From positions 310,001-374,000 of the forward strand of contig NZ_JABFUC010000002.1 of the NCBI RefSeq assembly GCF_022341425.1: a stretch of 64,000 nucleotides of DNA, read 5' to 3'. The notes below the pieces were generated by a model that worked only from the letters and a program-made list of their open reading frames with translations, had not been told where the DNA came from and searched no databases. Position 1 is the first letter of the stretch; every line of letters starts with the position of its first letter. The stretch is from Billgrantia campisalis (lineage in GTDB: Bacteria; Pseudomonadota; Gammaproteobacteria; Pseudomonadales; Halomonadaceae). Below are positions 1-8,871 of this stretch, piece after piece. The translations under genes were made by a program, and so were the position numbers.

Positions 1-2
1 TG

Positions 3-1604
3 GTGTTCTTCGTTGCCGGTATCCTGTTCTGGGGTGGCTTCAATACTGTGATGGTGGCCACCAACAGCATGCAGTTCTGCAGCTCGGCCTGCCACGAGAT
101 GACCTGGGTCTACGAGGAGTACAAGGACCGGGCCCACTACCAGAATCCCACTGGCGTGGGGGCCACCTGCGCCGACTGTCACGTGCCCCGGGAGTGGGGA
201 CCCAAGATGATCCGCAAGATCGAGGCCAGCCGTGAGGTGTGGCACTGGATGCTGGGGACCATCAATACCGAGGAGAAGTTCGAGGACAAGCGTTTGCACT
301 TGGCCGAGAACGTCTGGCGCTCGATGCTGCGCACCGACTCGCGCGAGTGTCGCAACTGCCACGACTGGTCGGCCATGGATCTAGAGGAGCAGGCGCCCCG
401 TGCGGCCCGCGAGCACGCCCGCGCCTTCGAGCAGGGCCAGACCTGCATCGAGTGCCACCAGGGCATCGCCCACGAGCTGCCCGAAGACTGGGACGAGTCG
501 CCGGTATGGGCCGCACGCTTCGAGCATGACACCGACGCCGACCTCGACCGCGGTGCGCCCGAAGTGCCGCTGGAAGCCGAAGACCTGGGCGAAGCCGTGG
601 TGGCCGAGGGCGATATTGCCTCGACGCTGGACTGGGACGACGTCCCGGCACTCGATGTGACCCTCTTCCTGCCCGGCCAGGCCTCCATCGAGTGGATCCA
701 GGACGGCAGCGAGCACGGTGGCGGCCGCGCCTTCAGCTTTGGTGACCGCTGTGTCTGGTGTCACGCCGGCGAGGAGGAGCAGATCGGTCAGATGGCGGTC
801 AACGCCGAGAAGTTCGAGACCTTCGATCTCGGCGACAAGCGCGGCCATGTGCCGATGACCGTGCAGGCCTCCTTCGACGACGACTACCTGTTCATGCGCT
901 TCCAGTGGGAAGAAGGCGAGCATGCGCCGCTGCCCTTCGTCGACGGCGGACGCATGGACCCCGACAACCCCATGAAGCTGACCGTGAGCTTCGCCGACGA
1001 TCGCGTCGACATGGCCGACCGTGGCGGTTGCTGGGCGAGCTGCCACCACGACTCCACCTATATGCCGGATGCCCCGGACGAGGAGGCCCTGAGCGAGACC
1101 GAGCTGGCCGAGCGCCTGGAGCTGATGAACGGTGTCACCAAGTACCTGTCCGAGAGTCGTACCGACATCGAGATTCGCGGACGGCGCGGCGCGGCCCGCG
1201 GGGGCTGGGACAAGCTCAAGGAAGAGGAGGAGATCGCCGAGCTGCTGGGCGGCGGTGTCTACCTTGACGTGGCGCGCTTCAAGAGCGGCGATCAGCTGAC
1301 CGAAAGCGGCTATATCCTCGAGCAGCGTCATCTCTCCGAGAGCGACGCGGTGGTCATGGCCGCCGAGGAAGCCGACGGCGTCTGGACGGCCTACCTGACC
1401 CGTGCCCTGCGCACCGGCGTGGAAGGCGACAAGCCGCTCTCCACCGACGGCAAGTACAGCTTCAACGTGGCCCTGCATGACGACTACGCCTCGTCGCGCT
1501 TCCACCACGTTTCCTGGCAGTACGGCCTGGCCTTCGACGCCGAGATTCCCGGCGACTTCGAAGACGACATGGTGGAAATCAACGCCACGCGCATCACCCG
1601 GTGA
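3..1604 (+). CDS. NapC/NirT-type multihaem cytochrome c fused to an ethylbenzene-dehydrogenase-like haem domain (5' truncated)
   Basis: The reading frame is open at the left edge, so the true start and probably the first part of the membrane anchor lie outside the window. The first ~160 residues look like the NapC/NirT family: a hydrophobic anchor followed by haem sites FCSSACHEM, CADCH, CRNCH and CIECH. These proteins take electrons from quinol in the inner membrane and pass them to periplasmic reductases. After an acidic linker, about residues 240-530 carry CVWCH, CWASCH and a beta-rich region resembling the haem-binding domain of ethylbenzene/DMSO dehydrogenase gamma subunits. The first and last sites are CX3CH rather than CX2CH. 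The stop is followed 29 bp later by the cupredoxin gene. A role in delivering electrons for denitrification is inferred from context; the partner reductase is unknown. Confidence 0.75.
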   Translation: MFFVAGILFWGGFNTVMVATNSMQFCSSACHEMTWVYEEYKDRAHYQNPTGVGATCADCHVPREWGPKMIRKIEASREVWHWMLGTINTEEKFEDKRLHLAENVWRSMLRTDSRECRNCHDWSAMDLEEQAPRAAREHARAFEQGQTCIECHQGIAHELPEDWDESPVWAARFEHDTDADLDRGAPEVPLEAEDLGEAVVAEGDIASTLDWDDVPALDVTLFLPGQASIEWIQDGSEHGGGRAFSFGDRCVWCHAGEEEQIGQMAVNAEKFETFDLGDKRGHVPMTVQASFDDDYLFMRFQWEEGEHAPLPFVDGGRMDPDNPMKLTVSFADDRVDMADRGGCWASCHHDSTYMPDAPDEEALSETELAERLELMNGVTKYLSESRTDIEIRGRRGAARGGWDKLKEEEEIAELLGGGVYLDVARFKSGDQLTESGYILEQRHLSESDAVVMAAEEADGVWTAYLTRALRTGVEGDKPLSTDGKYSFNVALHDDYASSRFHHVSWQYGLAFDAEIPGDFEDDMVEINATRITR

Positions 1605-1633
1605 TGCGCCCGGCACCAGAGGAGTAAGTAGCG

Positions 1634-2017
1634 ATGCGCAAACGGCTTCTCACCCTTGGTGTCAGCCTGCTGGCCACCCTGCTGATCGGCGGGGCGGCCC
1701 AGGCCGGCAGCGAGAAAGACGCTAACGGCGCCGCCGACGATGATGTGGTCGTGGTGGACATGGTGAACAACGAGTTCGTGCCGATGGAGCTGGAGGTAAC
1801 CGTCGGCACCACGGTGCGCTGGCTCAATGTGGAGCGTCGCTCCAACCACGACATCTACTTCCCGGAGGAGGATATCGCCTCGGGCCGACTCTTTCCCGAG
1901 GAGAGCTGGGAGCGCACCTTCGACGAAGCGGGCACCTACGAGTACTACTGCCAACCCCACGAGAATCGCGGCATGCACGGCGTGATTCGGGTGGTCGAGG
2001 CCAGCGAGGACGAGTAG
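1634..2017 (+). CDS. Secreted plastocyanin-like cupredoxin
   Basis: A 127-residue protein with a clear Sec signal peptide (positively charged start, hydrophobic core, cleavage near AQAG at about residue 25). The mature part is one small blue-copper domain. Visible copper ligands are a His in the RSNHDIYF segment and the C-terminal Cys-His-Met set in YYCQPHENRGMHG. It should be a soluble periplasmic electron carrier or copper carrier. An AGAGGAG ribosome-binding site precedes the ATG. It is 29 bp downstream of the multihaem cytochrome, suggesting co-transcription and an electron-transfer partnership, which is inference. Confidence 0.8.
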   Translation: MRKRLLTLGVSLLATLLIGGAAQAGSEKDANGAADDDVVVVDMVNNEFVPMELEVTVGTTVRWLNVERRSNHDIYFPEEDIASGRLFPEESWERTFDEAGTYEYYCQPHENRGMHGVIRVVEASEDE

Positions 2018-2089
2018 CCGGCCACGGAGCGGCCGGTTCCACGCAGCAAGCAAGCGGTGCCGTGACGCACCGACAACAGAGGAGTTCGC

Positions 2090-2644
2090 ATGGCGATAAC
2101 CACTCAACCCGCAGCCTGGGTCACCGGGCTGCTGACCTCCCTGGCGCTGGCCACGGCCGGCGCCGCGGTGGCGGCGGAAGGTCCCGACGGCTATCGCAGC
2201 GCCGACTTCGGCATGTCGTCCGAGGCGGTGATGGAGCGTCTCGAGGGAGACGGCGTGGTCAATGTCTCGGTCCATGAGACCGACGACGGCGATATCATCA
2301 TCGACGGTGAGCTGCAGACCGAGGGCGAGCCGGAAACCGATCTGCGCTATGTCTTCCCCGGCGGGCAGGACCAGCTGGCGCTGGTGGTGGCCTTCCACCC
2401 CCAGGTCGATGACCACGCCACCGTCAAGCAGCAGCTCGAGGCGCGCTACGGCCAGCCCTGGGTAGAGGAGTTGGCCGAGTGGTGGTTCGAGCAACTCAAG
2501 GAGGGCATGCCCGAGGAGCCCCGTAGTCTCTACGTCTGGGGCGGCGAGGGCGATGAGGTCACCGAGCGGGGACGTTTCGTGCGTCTGTGGTCCTTCGATG
2601 ACTACCTCTCGGTGGAGTATCTCGATACCCAGCTGTTTCGCTGA
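2090..2644 (+). CDS. Exported protein of unknown function
   Basis: A 184-residue protein with a typical signal peptide (cleavage near AVAAEG, about residue 29). No family is recognised. The mature domain is acidic, with no cysteines and no transmembrane segments, and contains a YGQPW segment and several Trp residues. It follows the cupredoxin gene by 72 bp and ends just before a terminator, so it is probably the last gene of the transcript that begins with the multihaem cytochrome. It is presumably periplasmic; a role with the cytochrome or cupredoxin can only be guessed from position. Confidence 0.6.
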   Translation: MAITTQPAAWVTGLLTSLALATAGAAVAAEGPDGYRSADFGMSSEAVMERLEGDGVVNVSVHETDDGDIIIDGELQTEGEPETDLRYVFPGGQDQLALVVAFHPQVDDHATVKQQLEARYGQPWVEELAEWWFEQLKEGMPEEPRSLYVWGGEGDEVTERGRFVRLWSFDDYLSVEYLDTQLFR

Positions 2645-2673
2645 TCGGCGGCGCCCACAGTGATTCATTTTTC

Positions 2674-2697
2674 AGCCGCCCTTCGGGGCGGCTTTTC
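2674..2697 (+). terminator. Rho-independent terminator
   Basis: Perfect 8-bp stem AGCCGCCC / GGGCGGCT with a stable TTCG tetraloop, followed by TTTT. It closes the transcript of the multihaem cytochrome, cupredoxin and hypothetical gene. Confidence 0.8.
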
Positions 2698-2715
2698 GAT
2701 TGAGGACATCGGCCA

Positions 2716-3129
2716 ATGAAAAGACCCTTACTGCCGGCGCTGCTGGCGACCGCCCTGCTCAGCATCGCGGCCCATGCCGACCAGGGGCATCACGGCCACG
2801 CCCATGGGCATGATCACGCCCACGGCGAGGCAGAGACCGCGGCGGGGCCCTTCGAGGTACGCGGTATCTTCCTGGGGCACGACGAGGGCGAGGGCCGGGT
2901 GACTCTGGCCCACGAGGCGATTCCCGAGGTGATGATGGCCATGCGCATGCACCTCGCCTTGCCGGAGGGCGAGGCGGTGCCGGCGCTGGAGGTGGGCGAC
3001 AAGGTCAGCTTCCAGATGTTCAGCCGCATCGAGGCCGGCCAGCGCTGGTACGCCGAGGGGCTTGAGCCGCTGCCCGAGGGTACCGAGTTGACGCTACCCG
3101 ATGCGCTGCGCGAGGCGATCGGTCACTGA
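2716..3129 (+). CDS. Periplasmic copper-binding protein, CusF-like
   Basis: A 137-residue protein with a signal peptide ending near AHAD (about residue 22), then a His-rich stretch (residues 25-40, repeated HGH/HDH) and a CusF-type small beta-barrel domain. The CusF-style metal site can be read in the segment LAHEAIPEVMMAMRMHLAL, with one His and several Met residues as in the Cu(I)/Ag(I) carrier CusF. It probably buffers or carries copper in the periplasm. It lies alone between two terminators and faces the sigma54 activator gene. The neighbouring nosA receptor and cupredoxin support a copper role; whether it serves detoxification or supply is not known. Confidence 0.72.
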   Translation: MKRPLLPALLATALLSIAAHADQGHHGHAHGHDHAHGEAETAAGPFEVRGIFLGHDEGEGRVTLAHEAIPEVMMAMRMHLALPEGEAVPALEVGDKVSFQMFSRIEAGQRWYAEGLEPLPEGTELTLPDALREAIGH

Positions 3130-3152
3130 ACGGACGCTACCCCGCTCGCGTG

Positions 3153-3184
3153 ACCAGGCGCCGCCCAGCAGGGCGGCGCCTGGT
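3153..3184. terminator. Bidirectional terminator between convergent genes
   Basis: Perfect 14-bp inverted repeat (ACCAGGCGCCGCCC and its complement) around an AGCA loop, midway between the CusF-like gene (plus) and the sigma54 activator gene (minus). No long T-run, but the stem is very strong and sits at a convergent junction. Confidence 0.6.
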
Positions 3185-3210
3185 CGTTAAGGGGTTAGGC
3201 GATAAGGGAG

Positions 3211-4196
<986 letters not shown>

Positions 4197-4200
<4 letters not shown>

Positions 4201-4880
4201 GGCCCTCCCCAATGGGTGAGCATCAGCGGCACCGGGGCCAGCACGATGATGATCAGCCCGGCAAGGCGACGCACGGCCGGTGTACGCAGTCTCGCCGCCG
4301 CGCCGCTGGCCATGACGCCGACGGTGAACAGCATCGGCATGGTGCCGAGGCCGAAGAACAGCATGAACAGCGCACCGCGCCAGGCGTCTTCCGTGGTCAG
4401 GCTGTAGACCAGTGCCGAGTAGACCAGCCCGCAGGGCAGCCAGCCCCATACCAGGCCGAAGCCGTAGGCCTGATAGAGGCGGCGCACCGGCAGTAGCCGG
4501 CGCCCCAGAGGCTCCAGGCGCTGCCACAGCGGACGCCCTACGGCCTCGATACGCGCGAAGCGCGGAAACCAACCGGCGATATAGAGCCCCACGGCGACCA
4601 GGAAGGTGGCACCCAGCAACGCCATCAGCGGGCGGTTGGTGGCGCCTACGGCGCTGCTCAGCATCCCGGCGCCGCCGGCGACCAGGGCGCCGGCCAGCAG
4701 ATAGCTGCTGATGCGTCCGGCGTTGTAGGTCAAGTTGAATGCCATCAGCCTGCGTGGTCTCGCTCGCACCTCGGGGGAGAGGCTGAACGTCAGGGCGCCG
4801 GCGATTCCGCCGCACATGCCCAGGCAGTGCGTGCTGCTGAGCAGCCCCAGCAGGAAAGCTATGGTCCACTCAGCCGGCAT
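4197..4880 (-). CDS. SafE/TauE-like cytochrome-biogenesis-type membrane protein
   Basis: A 227-residue polytopic membrane protein (about six hydrophobic segments) opening with LLGLLSSTHCLGMCGGIAGAL. That STHC-GMCGG signature marks the sulfite exporter TauE/SafE or 'cytochrome c biogenesis transmembrane region' family, often found beside ccoGHIS or copper-handling genes. Its Cys pair in the first helix could bind a metal. It is translationally coupled to the sigma54 activator gene downstream (ATGA overlap). A role in copper handling, or as a membrane signal to the sensor-less activator, is suggested by this coupling and is not proven. Confidence 0.72.
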
Positions 4881-4936
4881 GACGGCTAGCTCCCTTAATG
4901 TGCCGTGACGACTGCTTGTGCCATTTCACCCTGCTG

Positions 4937-4970
4937 TGTCATCTGACATGGCCGGCGTGGCAGATGCCAC
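4937..4970. promoter_or_regulatory. Tandem palindromic operators, candidate enhancer for a sigma54 activator
   Basis: Two similar inverted repeats: TGTCA-TC-TGACA (4937-4948) and TGGCA-GA-TGCCA within GTGGCAGATGCCAC (4957-4970). Both fit TGKCA-N2-TGMCA, and their centres are 21 bp apart, two helical turns. They lie about 110-140 bp upstream of the sigma54-type promoter at 5078, the usual distance for enhancer-binding proteins. Which protein binds is inferred. Confidence 0.45.
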
Positions 4971-5077
4971 AAGCATACTCATTGGGCGGCGCGGCTGTCG
5001 CCTGCCGTTATCGGGAAAGTGTGGAGACAGGCCCTTCAAATCAACAAGATGCATATTCATGGCAGTGATGGCTAACG

Positions 5078-5095
5078 TTGGCATGGAAACTGCTG
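5078..5095 (+). promoter_or_regulatory. Sigma54-type (-24/-12) promoter upstream of a short terminated transcript
   Basis: TTGGCATGGAAACTGCTG matches the YTGGCAYG-N4-YTGCW consensus, with GG (5080-5081) and GC (5092-5093) separated by exactly 10 bp. Predicted start near 5105; no gene follows before the terminator at 5133-5158. Confidence 0.5.
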
Positions 5096-5104
5096 GGTAA
5101 TAGA

Positions 5105-5158
5105 TACCGTTTCGTAAGAGAGAAGTCCTTGCACGGCCCCGTTCGGGGCCGTTTTTTT
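5105..5158 (+). ncRNA. Candidate small RNA or terminated leader upstream of nosA
   Basis: A predicted transcript of about 54 nt from the sigma54-type promoter to the terminator at 5133-5158. It holds no convincing reading frame. It could be a small RNA, or the terminated 5' end of a longer nosA transcript (attenuation). Existence is inferred from promoter plus terminator only. Confidence 0.35.
5133..5158 (+). terminator. Strong Rho-independent terminator without an upstream gene
   Basis: Stem ACGGCCCC / GGGGCCGT with GTTC loop followed by TTTTTTT. It is on the plus strand in a 514-bp gene-free region (4881-5394) between the divergent safE-like gene and nosA, so its transcript must start within that region. 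Confidence 0.85.
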
Positions 5159-5342
5159 GCGTGCGCCAGGCATGGCGCGCAGCGCCTGGCTGGCGTTGCG
5201 GCATTTGCCCCAGTGGCTCGGGGATTTGGCTTACTCGGCGGTGAGCCAGGTGCCAGTCAGCGGCGCCAGAGCTTCCGGTGTGCACAATAAAACATCCTTT
5301 AAATCAATGCGCTGTCCGTAAATTTTGGTCATGAGTCATAAG

Positions 5343-5359
5343 TGGCATCTATTTTGCTA
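5343..5359 (+). promoter_or_regulatory. Sigma54-type promoter of nosA
   Basis: TGGCAT-CTATT-TTGCTA matches TGGCAC-N5-TTGCW; GG (5344-5345) and GC (5356-5357) are 10 bp apart. The predicted start near 5369 gives a leader of about 26 nt before the nosA ATG at 5395. The rest of the 5159-5342 stretch holds only imperfect inverted repeats (for example TGGCTTAC/GTGAGCCA at 5227-5248). Confidence 0.55.
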
Positions 5360-5394
5360 ATTAAGTCAGCCATTATCCGATTCGAGACACTGAC

Positions 5395-7362
5395 ATGCTG
5401 CATCAACCCCAATTTCTCCGCCAGAGTCTGGCGGTTGCCGTCTCCCTCTTTTCCTGGCAGGTCGCCATGGCAGCGAGTGAGGCGCCGCTCGCCCCGCCGG
5501 CCATGTCGACTCTGGTCATCACGGCGCCGGCCATGAGCGACCCCTATACGGTCCGCACCGATACGCGGCAGCCGCGGCTGCCGCTGCCGGCCCAGGACGG
5601 TGGCGCCTTCCTCAAGTCCATCCCCGGCTTTTCCGTCAGCCGCAAGGGGGGCACCAGCGGCGACCCGGAGCTGCGCGGCCTGGGCGGCTCGCGGCTGGCC
5701 ATCCAGGCCGATGGGGCGAGCATCCTGGGGGGCTGCGGGGGACGCATGGACCCGCCGACCGCCTATATCTTCCCCCAGGCCTATGATCGAGTGGAGATCA
5801 TCAAGGGCCCCCAGAGCGTGCGCTACGGGGTGGCCCCGGCGGGAGTGGTACGCTTCGAGCGTGACAAGCCGGTGCTGACCGAGGCCACCGTGGAGGGATT
5901 CGCCAGTTCCACCCTGGGCAGCCATGACCGTTTCGATTTGGTGAGCGATCTGACCGCCGGCAGCCGGGAGGGCTACGTTCGCTTGATCGGCACCCTCTCC
6001 GACCAGGACGACTACCGGGACGGTGACGGCAACCAAGTGCACTCCCAATACAGCCGTTGGAGCGGTACCGCCATCCTTGGCTGGACCCCCGATGTGGATA
6101 CCCGCATCGAGCTGGCCGTGGATCGCAGCGATGCCGAGGCCGCCTACGATGATCGCCGCATGGATGGTACCGAGTTCGACCGGACCGGCTATACCCTGAG
6201 CGTGACACGTCAGAATCTGGCGCCTTGGCTGACCGAGGTCGAGGCCATGGCCTATTACAACTATGTCGATCATGTCATGGACAACTTCCGGCTGCGTGAG
6301 GCGCCGATGATGGCCATGGCCAGCAACCCCGACCGGCGCACCCAGGGAGCGCGGCTATCGGCCGAGCTCGCGCTGGGCGAGGCCAGTCATCTGGCCACTG
6401 GCCTGGACTATACCGAGAACCGACACCGCTGGCGTGGAACCACCAGCTGGCGTGAACAGCCGCGCAGCGGGCGAGCCGAGTTTACCGATCTGGGTGCCTT
6501 TGCCGAACTGGAGCATGAGCTGGGGGCGCGCAGCTGGCTGACCGTTGGGCTGCGAGTCGACCGCGCCGAGGCCGAGGCGCTCAATCCGGCGGGCTTCGGA
6601 GGCGCTGATCGGGGTGATGCCCAGCGCTCGACCCTGTGGAGCGGATTCGCCCGCTACGAGCATGCGCTGGCCGACCGGCCGGTGAGTCTGTTCGCCGGGG
6701 TGGGACGCGCCGAGCGGGCCGGCGACTTCTGGGAGCGCAATCGGGTCTTCGGTCTCGGCACCGAGACCCTGACCCAGCTCGATAGCGGTGCCAGCTGGAA
6801 CGGGGAGCGGCTGACGGCCAACCTGTCGCTCTTCTATGGCTGGTACGACGACTATATCCTGGTGGATGAAACAGGCAATGCCCCCCGTGCGCGCAATATC
6901 GATGCCACCACCCTGGGTGCCGAAGCGGATCTCCGGCTACGCGTGACCGATAGCTGGAGTCTGAGCTCCTCGCTGGCCTGGGTGCGCAGCAACAACGATA
7001 CCGATGATCGACCGCTGGCTCAGACGCCGCCGCTGGAGGCGACCCTGGGGCTGGACTATGCCCAGAATGCCTATTTCGGCGGCGTGCTGTGGCGCGGCGT
7101 GATGCGCCAGGATCGTATCGCCGAGGGGCAGGGCACCATCTACAGCCTGGATACCGACGAGTTGCCGGGGTTTGCCACGGCATCGGTCTATGCCGGTCGT
7201 AAGCTGTTCGGGAATACGACCGTCACCCTGGGAGTGGACAATCTCTTCGACCGCGCCTATGCCGAGCATATCCAGCGCGGCAGCGCCGACCTGGGAGCCA
7301 CGGACGCACGAGTGAATGAGCCTGGGCGGACCCTATGGGCCAACCTCACCACGCGATTCTAA
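5395..7362 (+). CDS. nosA: TonB-dependent copper receptor NosA/OprC
   Basis: A 655-residue outer-membrane receptor with a signal peptide (cleavage near AMAAS, residue 27), a plug domain (about 40-160) and a beta-barrel ending in an aromatic residue (TTRF). The plug has the hallmark NosA/OprC segment GGCGGRMDPPTAYIFPQAYDR (written here in part; Cys114), followed by VEIIKGPQSVRYG. In Pseudomonas stutzeri NosA is needed to load copper into N2O reductase and is repressed by copper. Its position facing the nos cluster fits. A sigma54-type promoter lies just upstream, unusual for a TonB receptor. Likely energised by TonB-ExbBD encoded elsewhere. Confidence 0.88.
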   Translation: MLHQPQFLRQSLAVAVSLFSWQVAMAASEAPLAPPAMSTLVITAPAMSDPYTVRTDTRQPRLPLPAQDGGAFLKSIPGFSVSRKGGTSGDPELRGLGGSRLAIQADGASILGGCGGRMDPPTAYIFPQAYDRVEIIKGPQSVRYGVAPAGVVRFERDKPVLTEATVEGFASSTLGSHDRFDLVSDLTAGSREGYVRLIGTLSDQDDYRDGDGNQVHSQYSRWSGTAILGWTPDVDTRIELAVDRSDAEAAYDDRRMDGTEFDRTGYTLSVTRQNLAPWLTEVEAMAYYNYVDHVMDNFRLREAPMMAMASNPDRRTQGARLSAELALGEASHLATGLDYTENRHRWRGTTSWREQPRSGRAEFTDLGAFAELEHELGARSWLTVGLRVDRAEAEALNPAGFGGADRGDAQRSTLWSGFARYEHALADRPVSLFAGVGRAERAGDFWERNRVFGLGTETLTQLDSGASWNGERLTANLSLFYGWYDDYILVDETGNAPRARNIDATTLGAEADLRLRVTDSWSLSSSLAWVRSNNDTDDRPLAQTPPLEATLGLDYAQNAYFGGVLWRGVMRQDRIAEGQGTIYSLDTDELPGFATASVYAGRKLFGNTTVTLGVDNLFDRAYAEHIQRGSADLGATDARVNEPGRTLWANLTTRF

Positions 7363-7394
7363 GCCTGGGGTGGCGGCGTGGGTGATTAGTGCCC

Positions 7395-7419
7395 AACCGC
7401 CACTCGCCCTTCGGCGGTT
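7395..7419. terminator. Inverted repeat between convergent nosA and the end of the nos-side operon
   Basis: AACCGCC / GGCGGTT around an 11-base loop, in the 56-bp gap between nosA (plus) and the DUF6164-like gene (minus). Weak; no clear T-run. Confidence 0.3.
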
Positions 7420-7802
7420 CAGGATGTACCGCCGAAGGCCTCGATCAGTCTCAGGAAGGGCAGCAGGGTCAGGGCCAGGATGGCGAGCACGGCCAGAGCC
7501 ACCAGCAGTACCCTGACGGGGTGATGGCGCAGGCGTTGCCACTGGGTGGGCTGCTCCCCTCGCTCGATGCGGTCGGCATGCTCCTGGCGTACCCGCGCCT
7601 GCCGCTCGGCCTGGTAGCGCTCGATCACTTCCCTTGCCGCGTCCAGCTGGGTGTCGTCGCGCAGCCAGATGGCGTCGACGCCCAGCCGCCAGAAGCCGGC
7701 GTGGGTCTCGTAGGTGTCGAAGCCGTGCTCGTCGAGCAGCCGGCGCACCTCCCACGCCTCCTCGTCGGAGACGTTGGCCAGCCGAAACAGCAGCGTCGCC
7801 AT
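7419..7802 (-). CDS. Small membrane-anchored DUF6164-like protein
   Basis: A 127-residue protein: an N-terminal soluble part (LLFRLANVSDEEAWEVRRLLDEHGFDTYETHAGFWRLGVDAIWL) that resembles proteins annotated DUF6164, a charged linker, and one C-terminal transmembrane helix (about 103-120). The start overlaps the upstream stop by one base (TGATG), so translation is coupled to the preceding gene. The ATG chosen is the one in this overlap; a longer reading would extend into the upstream gene. Function unknown; it is the last gene of the nos transcription direction. Confidence 0.65.
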   Translation of the reverse strand: MATLLFRLANVSDEEAWEVRRLLDEHGFDTYETHAGFWRLGVDAIWLRDDTQLDAAREVIERYQAERQARVRQEHADRIERGEQPTQWQRLRHHPVRVLLVALAVLAILALTLLPFLRLIEAFGGTS

Positions 7803-8356
7803 CAGCTGGCCGCCTCGCACTGCCGCTCGGCCCGGTCGATGGCCGCATCGGCCCCGTCGAGATCGAAGGTCAGGAACCAGTAGTCCTCTTCGGCCCGGGT
7901 CAGGCGCAGCCTGAGGGTCTCGCCTTGGCGCATCTCCTCGATCAGCAGGGCCTGCTCGTTCAGGTAGAAGTTGACGTAGAAGCCGCTGTCGCCCCGCTGG
8001 GTGATGAACTCCGCCATGCCGCCGTGGATGGTGTCGTGGTCGACCCGCAGATCGGCGGGCACCAGGTTCGCCACCCGGCTCTCGGCCTGATGCTCATCGA
8101 GCTCGACGCGAAGCTCCAGCCACGGCAGGTCGCAGACCCCGGGGGTGAAGTTGAGGCTAAGCAGGGTGTCGCTGTAGCTGTGCTGCTCCAGGGCGCGGAA
8201 GTGGCGCTCATCGCCCAGCGACAGCGTCACGGAGTGCCAGCGACCGTGCGCCTCGAGGTCGCTGGTATTGAAGCTCGTGGCCCCGGCCAGCGGCGCGGCG
8301 ATCAGGCCGGCCAGCAGCAGGGCGAAGCGCGCCGTGGGGGCAAGGGTCTGGATCAT
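7802..8356 (-). CDS. Exported protein of unknown function at the end of the nos cluster
   Basis: A 184-residue protein with a signal peptide (cleavage near AGATS, about residue 26). The mature part is acidic, with two Cys (GVCDLPW and ERQCEAAS) that could form a disulfide. No domain recognised. It follows the cytochrome c gene on the same strand and is coupled to the next gene by a TGATG overlap. A link to N2O reductase is suggested only by position. Confidence 0.6.
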   Translation of the reverse strand: MIQTLAPTARFALLLAGLIAAPLAGATSFNTSDLEAHGRWHSVTLSLGDERHFRALEQHSYSDTLLSLNFTPGVCDLPWLELRVELDEHQAESRVANLVPADLRVDHDTIHGGMAEFITQRGDSGFYVNFYLNEQALLIEEMRQGETLRLRLTRAEEDYWFLTFDLDGADAAIDRAERQCEAAS

Positions 8357-8420
8357 GGCCCGGTCATCCTGGAGGTCAGGCCGGGGATGGTAGCATTCGC
8401 GGCCCCCTCACGCCGAGTCA

Positions 8421-8813
8421 TCACGGCCCGTCGGGCGCCTCGAGGCGGCTGTAGTAGGCGGCCAGGTCGGCGATGTCCTGATCGGTCAGGCCGCGCGTCA
8501 TGCTGGCCATCCGGTGGCCCCTGTCGCCGGCGCGCAGCTCCCGCATGCCCTCGACGAAGCGCGTCTCGTCCATCCCGGCGATGCTGGGGTAGCGGGAGGT
8601 CACGCTGCGCCCCTGATAGCCGTGGCAGCTGGTGCACAGCTTGGCCATCTCGGCGCCCCGCTCGGGGTCGCCGCCGTAGCGGAAGGCGTCTTCGCGGGTT
8701 GTCGCATCAGTCGCCTCTTCTGCCGTGCTAGCCGTACTTTCCGCACTTGCCGTCAGGCTGATGGCTGCCATCACCACCAGTGACAGGGCTGCAGCGAAAG
8801 CCGTCGTCGACAT
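8421..8813 (-). CDS. Monohaem cytochrome c (cytochrome c4/c553-like)
   Basis: A 130-residue class I cytochrome c with a signal peptide (to about residue 24), a Thr/Ala/Glu-rich spacer, one haem site CTSCH (Cys60, Cys63, His64) and an axial Met in the HRMASMTRGL segment. It ends with the DIADLAAYYSRL helix common in small diffusible cytochromes of the c4/c553 kind. AAGGGGG precedes the ATG. It sits directly after nosL and may carry electrons from the bc1 complex to NosZ; this is inference. Confidence 0.8.
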   Translation of the reverse strand: MSTTAFAAALSLVVMAAISLTASAESTASTAEEATDATTREDAFRYGGDPERGAEMAKLCTSCHGYQGRSVTSRYPSIAGMDETRFVEGMRELRAGDRGHRMASMTRGLTDQDIADLAAYYSRLEAPDGP

Positions 8814-8871
8814 TGTAATTCCCCCTTGCTGAGCATGTGCTGTCCCTCAGGGCTGGCCGCCCCCGGCCGGG

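Noticed and set aside
4918..5100. A 60-residue plus-strand frame ending in a short Met-rich peptide before the terminator at 5133
   Set aside because: No ribosome-binding site, no family resemblance, and it overlaps the palindromes and the sigma54-type promoter; better explained as regulatory DNA.
4926..5285. A 119-residue minus-strand frame across the safE-nosA gap
   Set aside because: Low-complexity Pro/Arg-rich product, and it covers two promoters and a terminator on the other strand.
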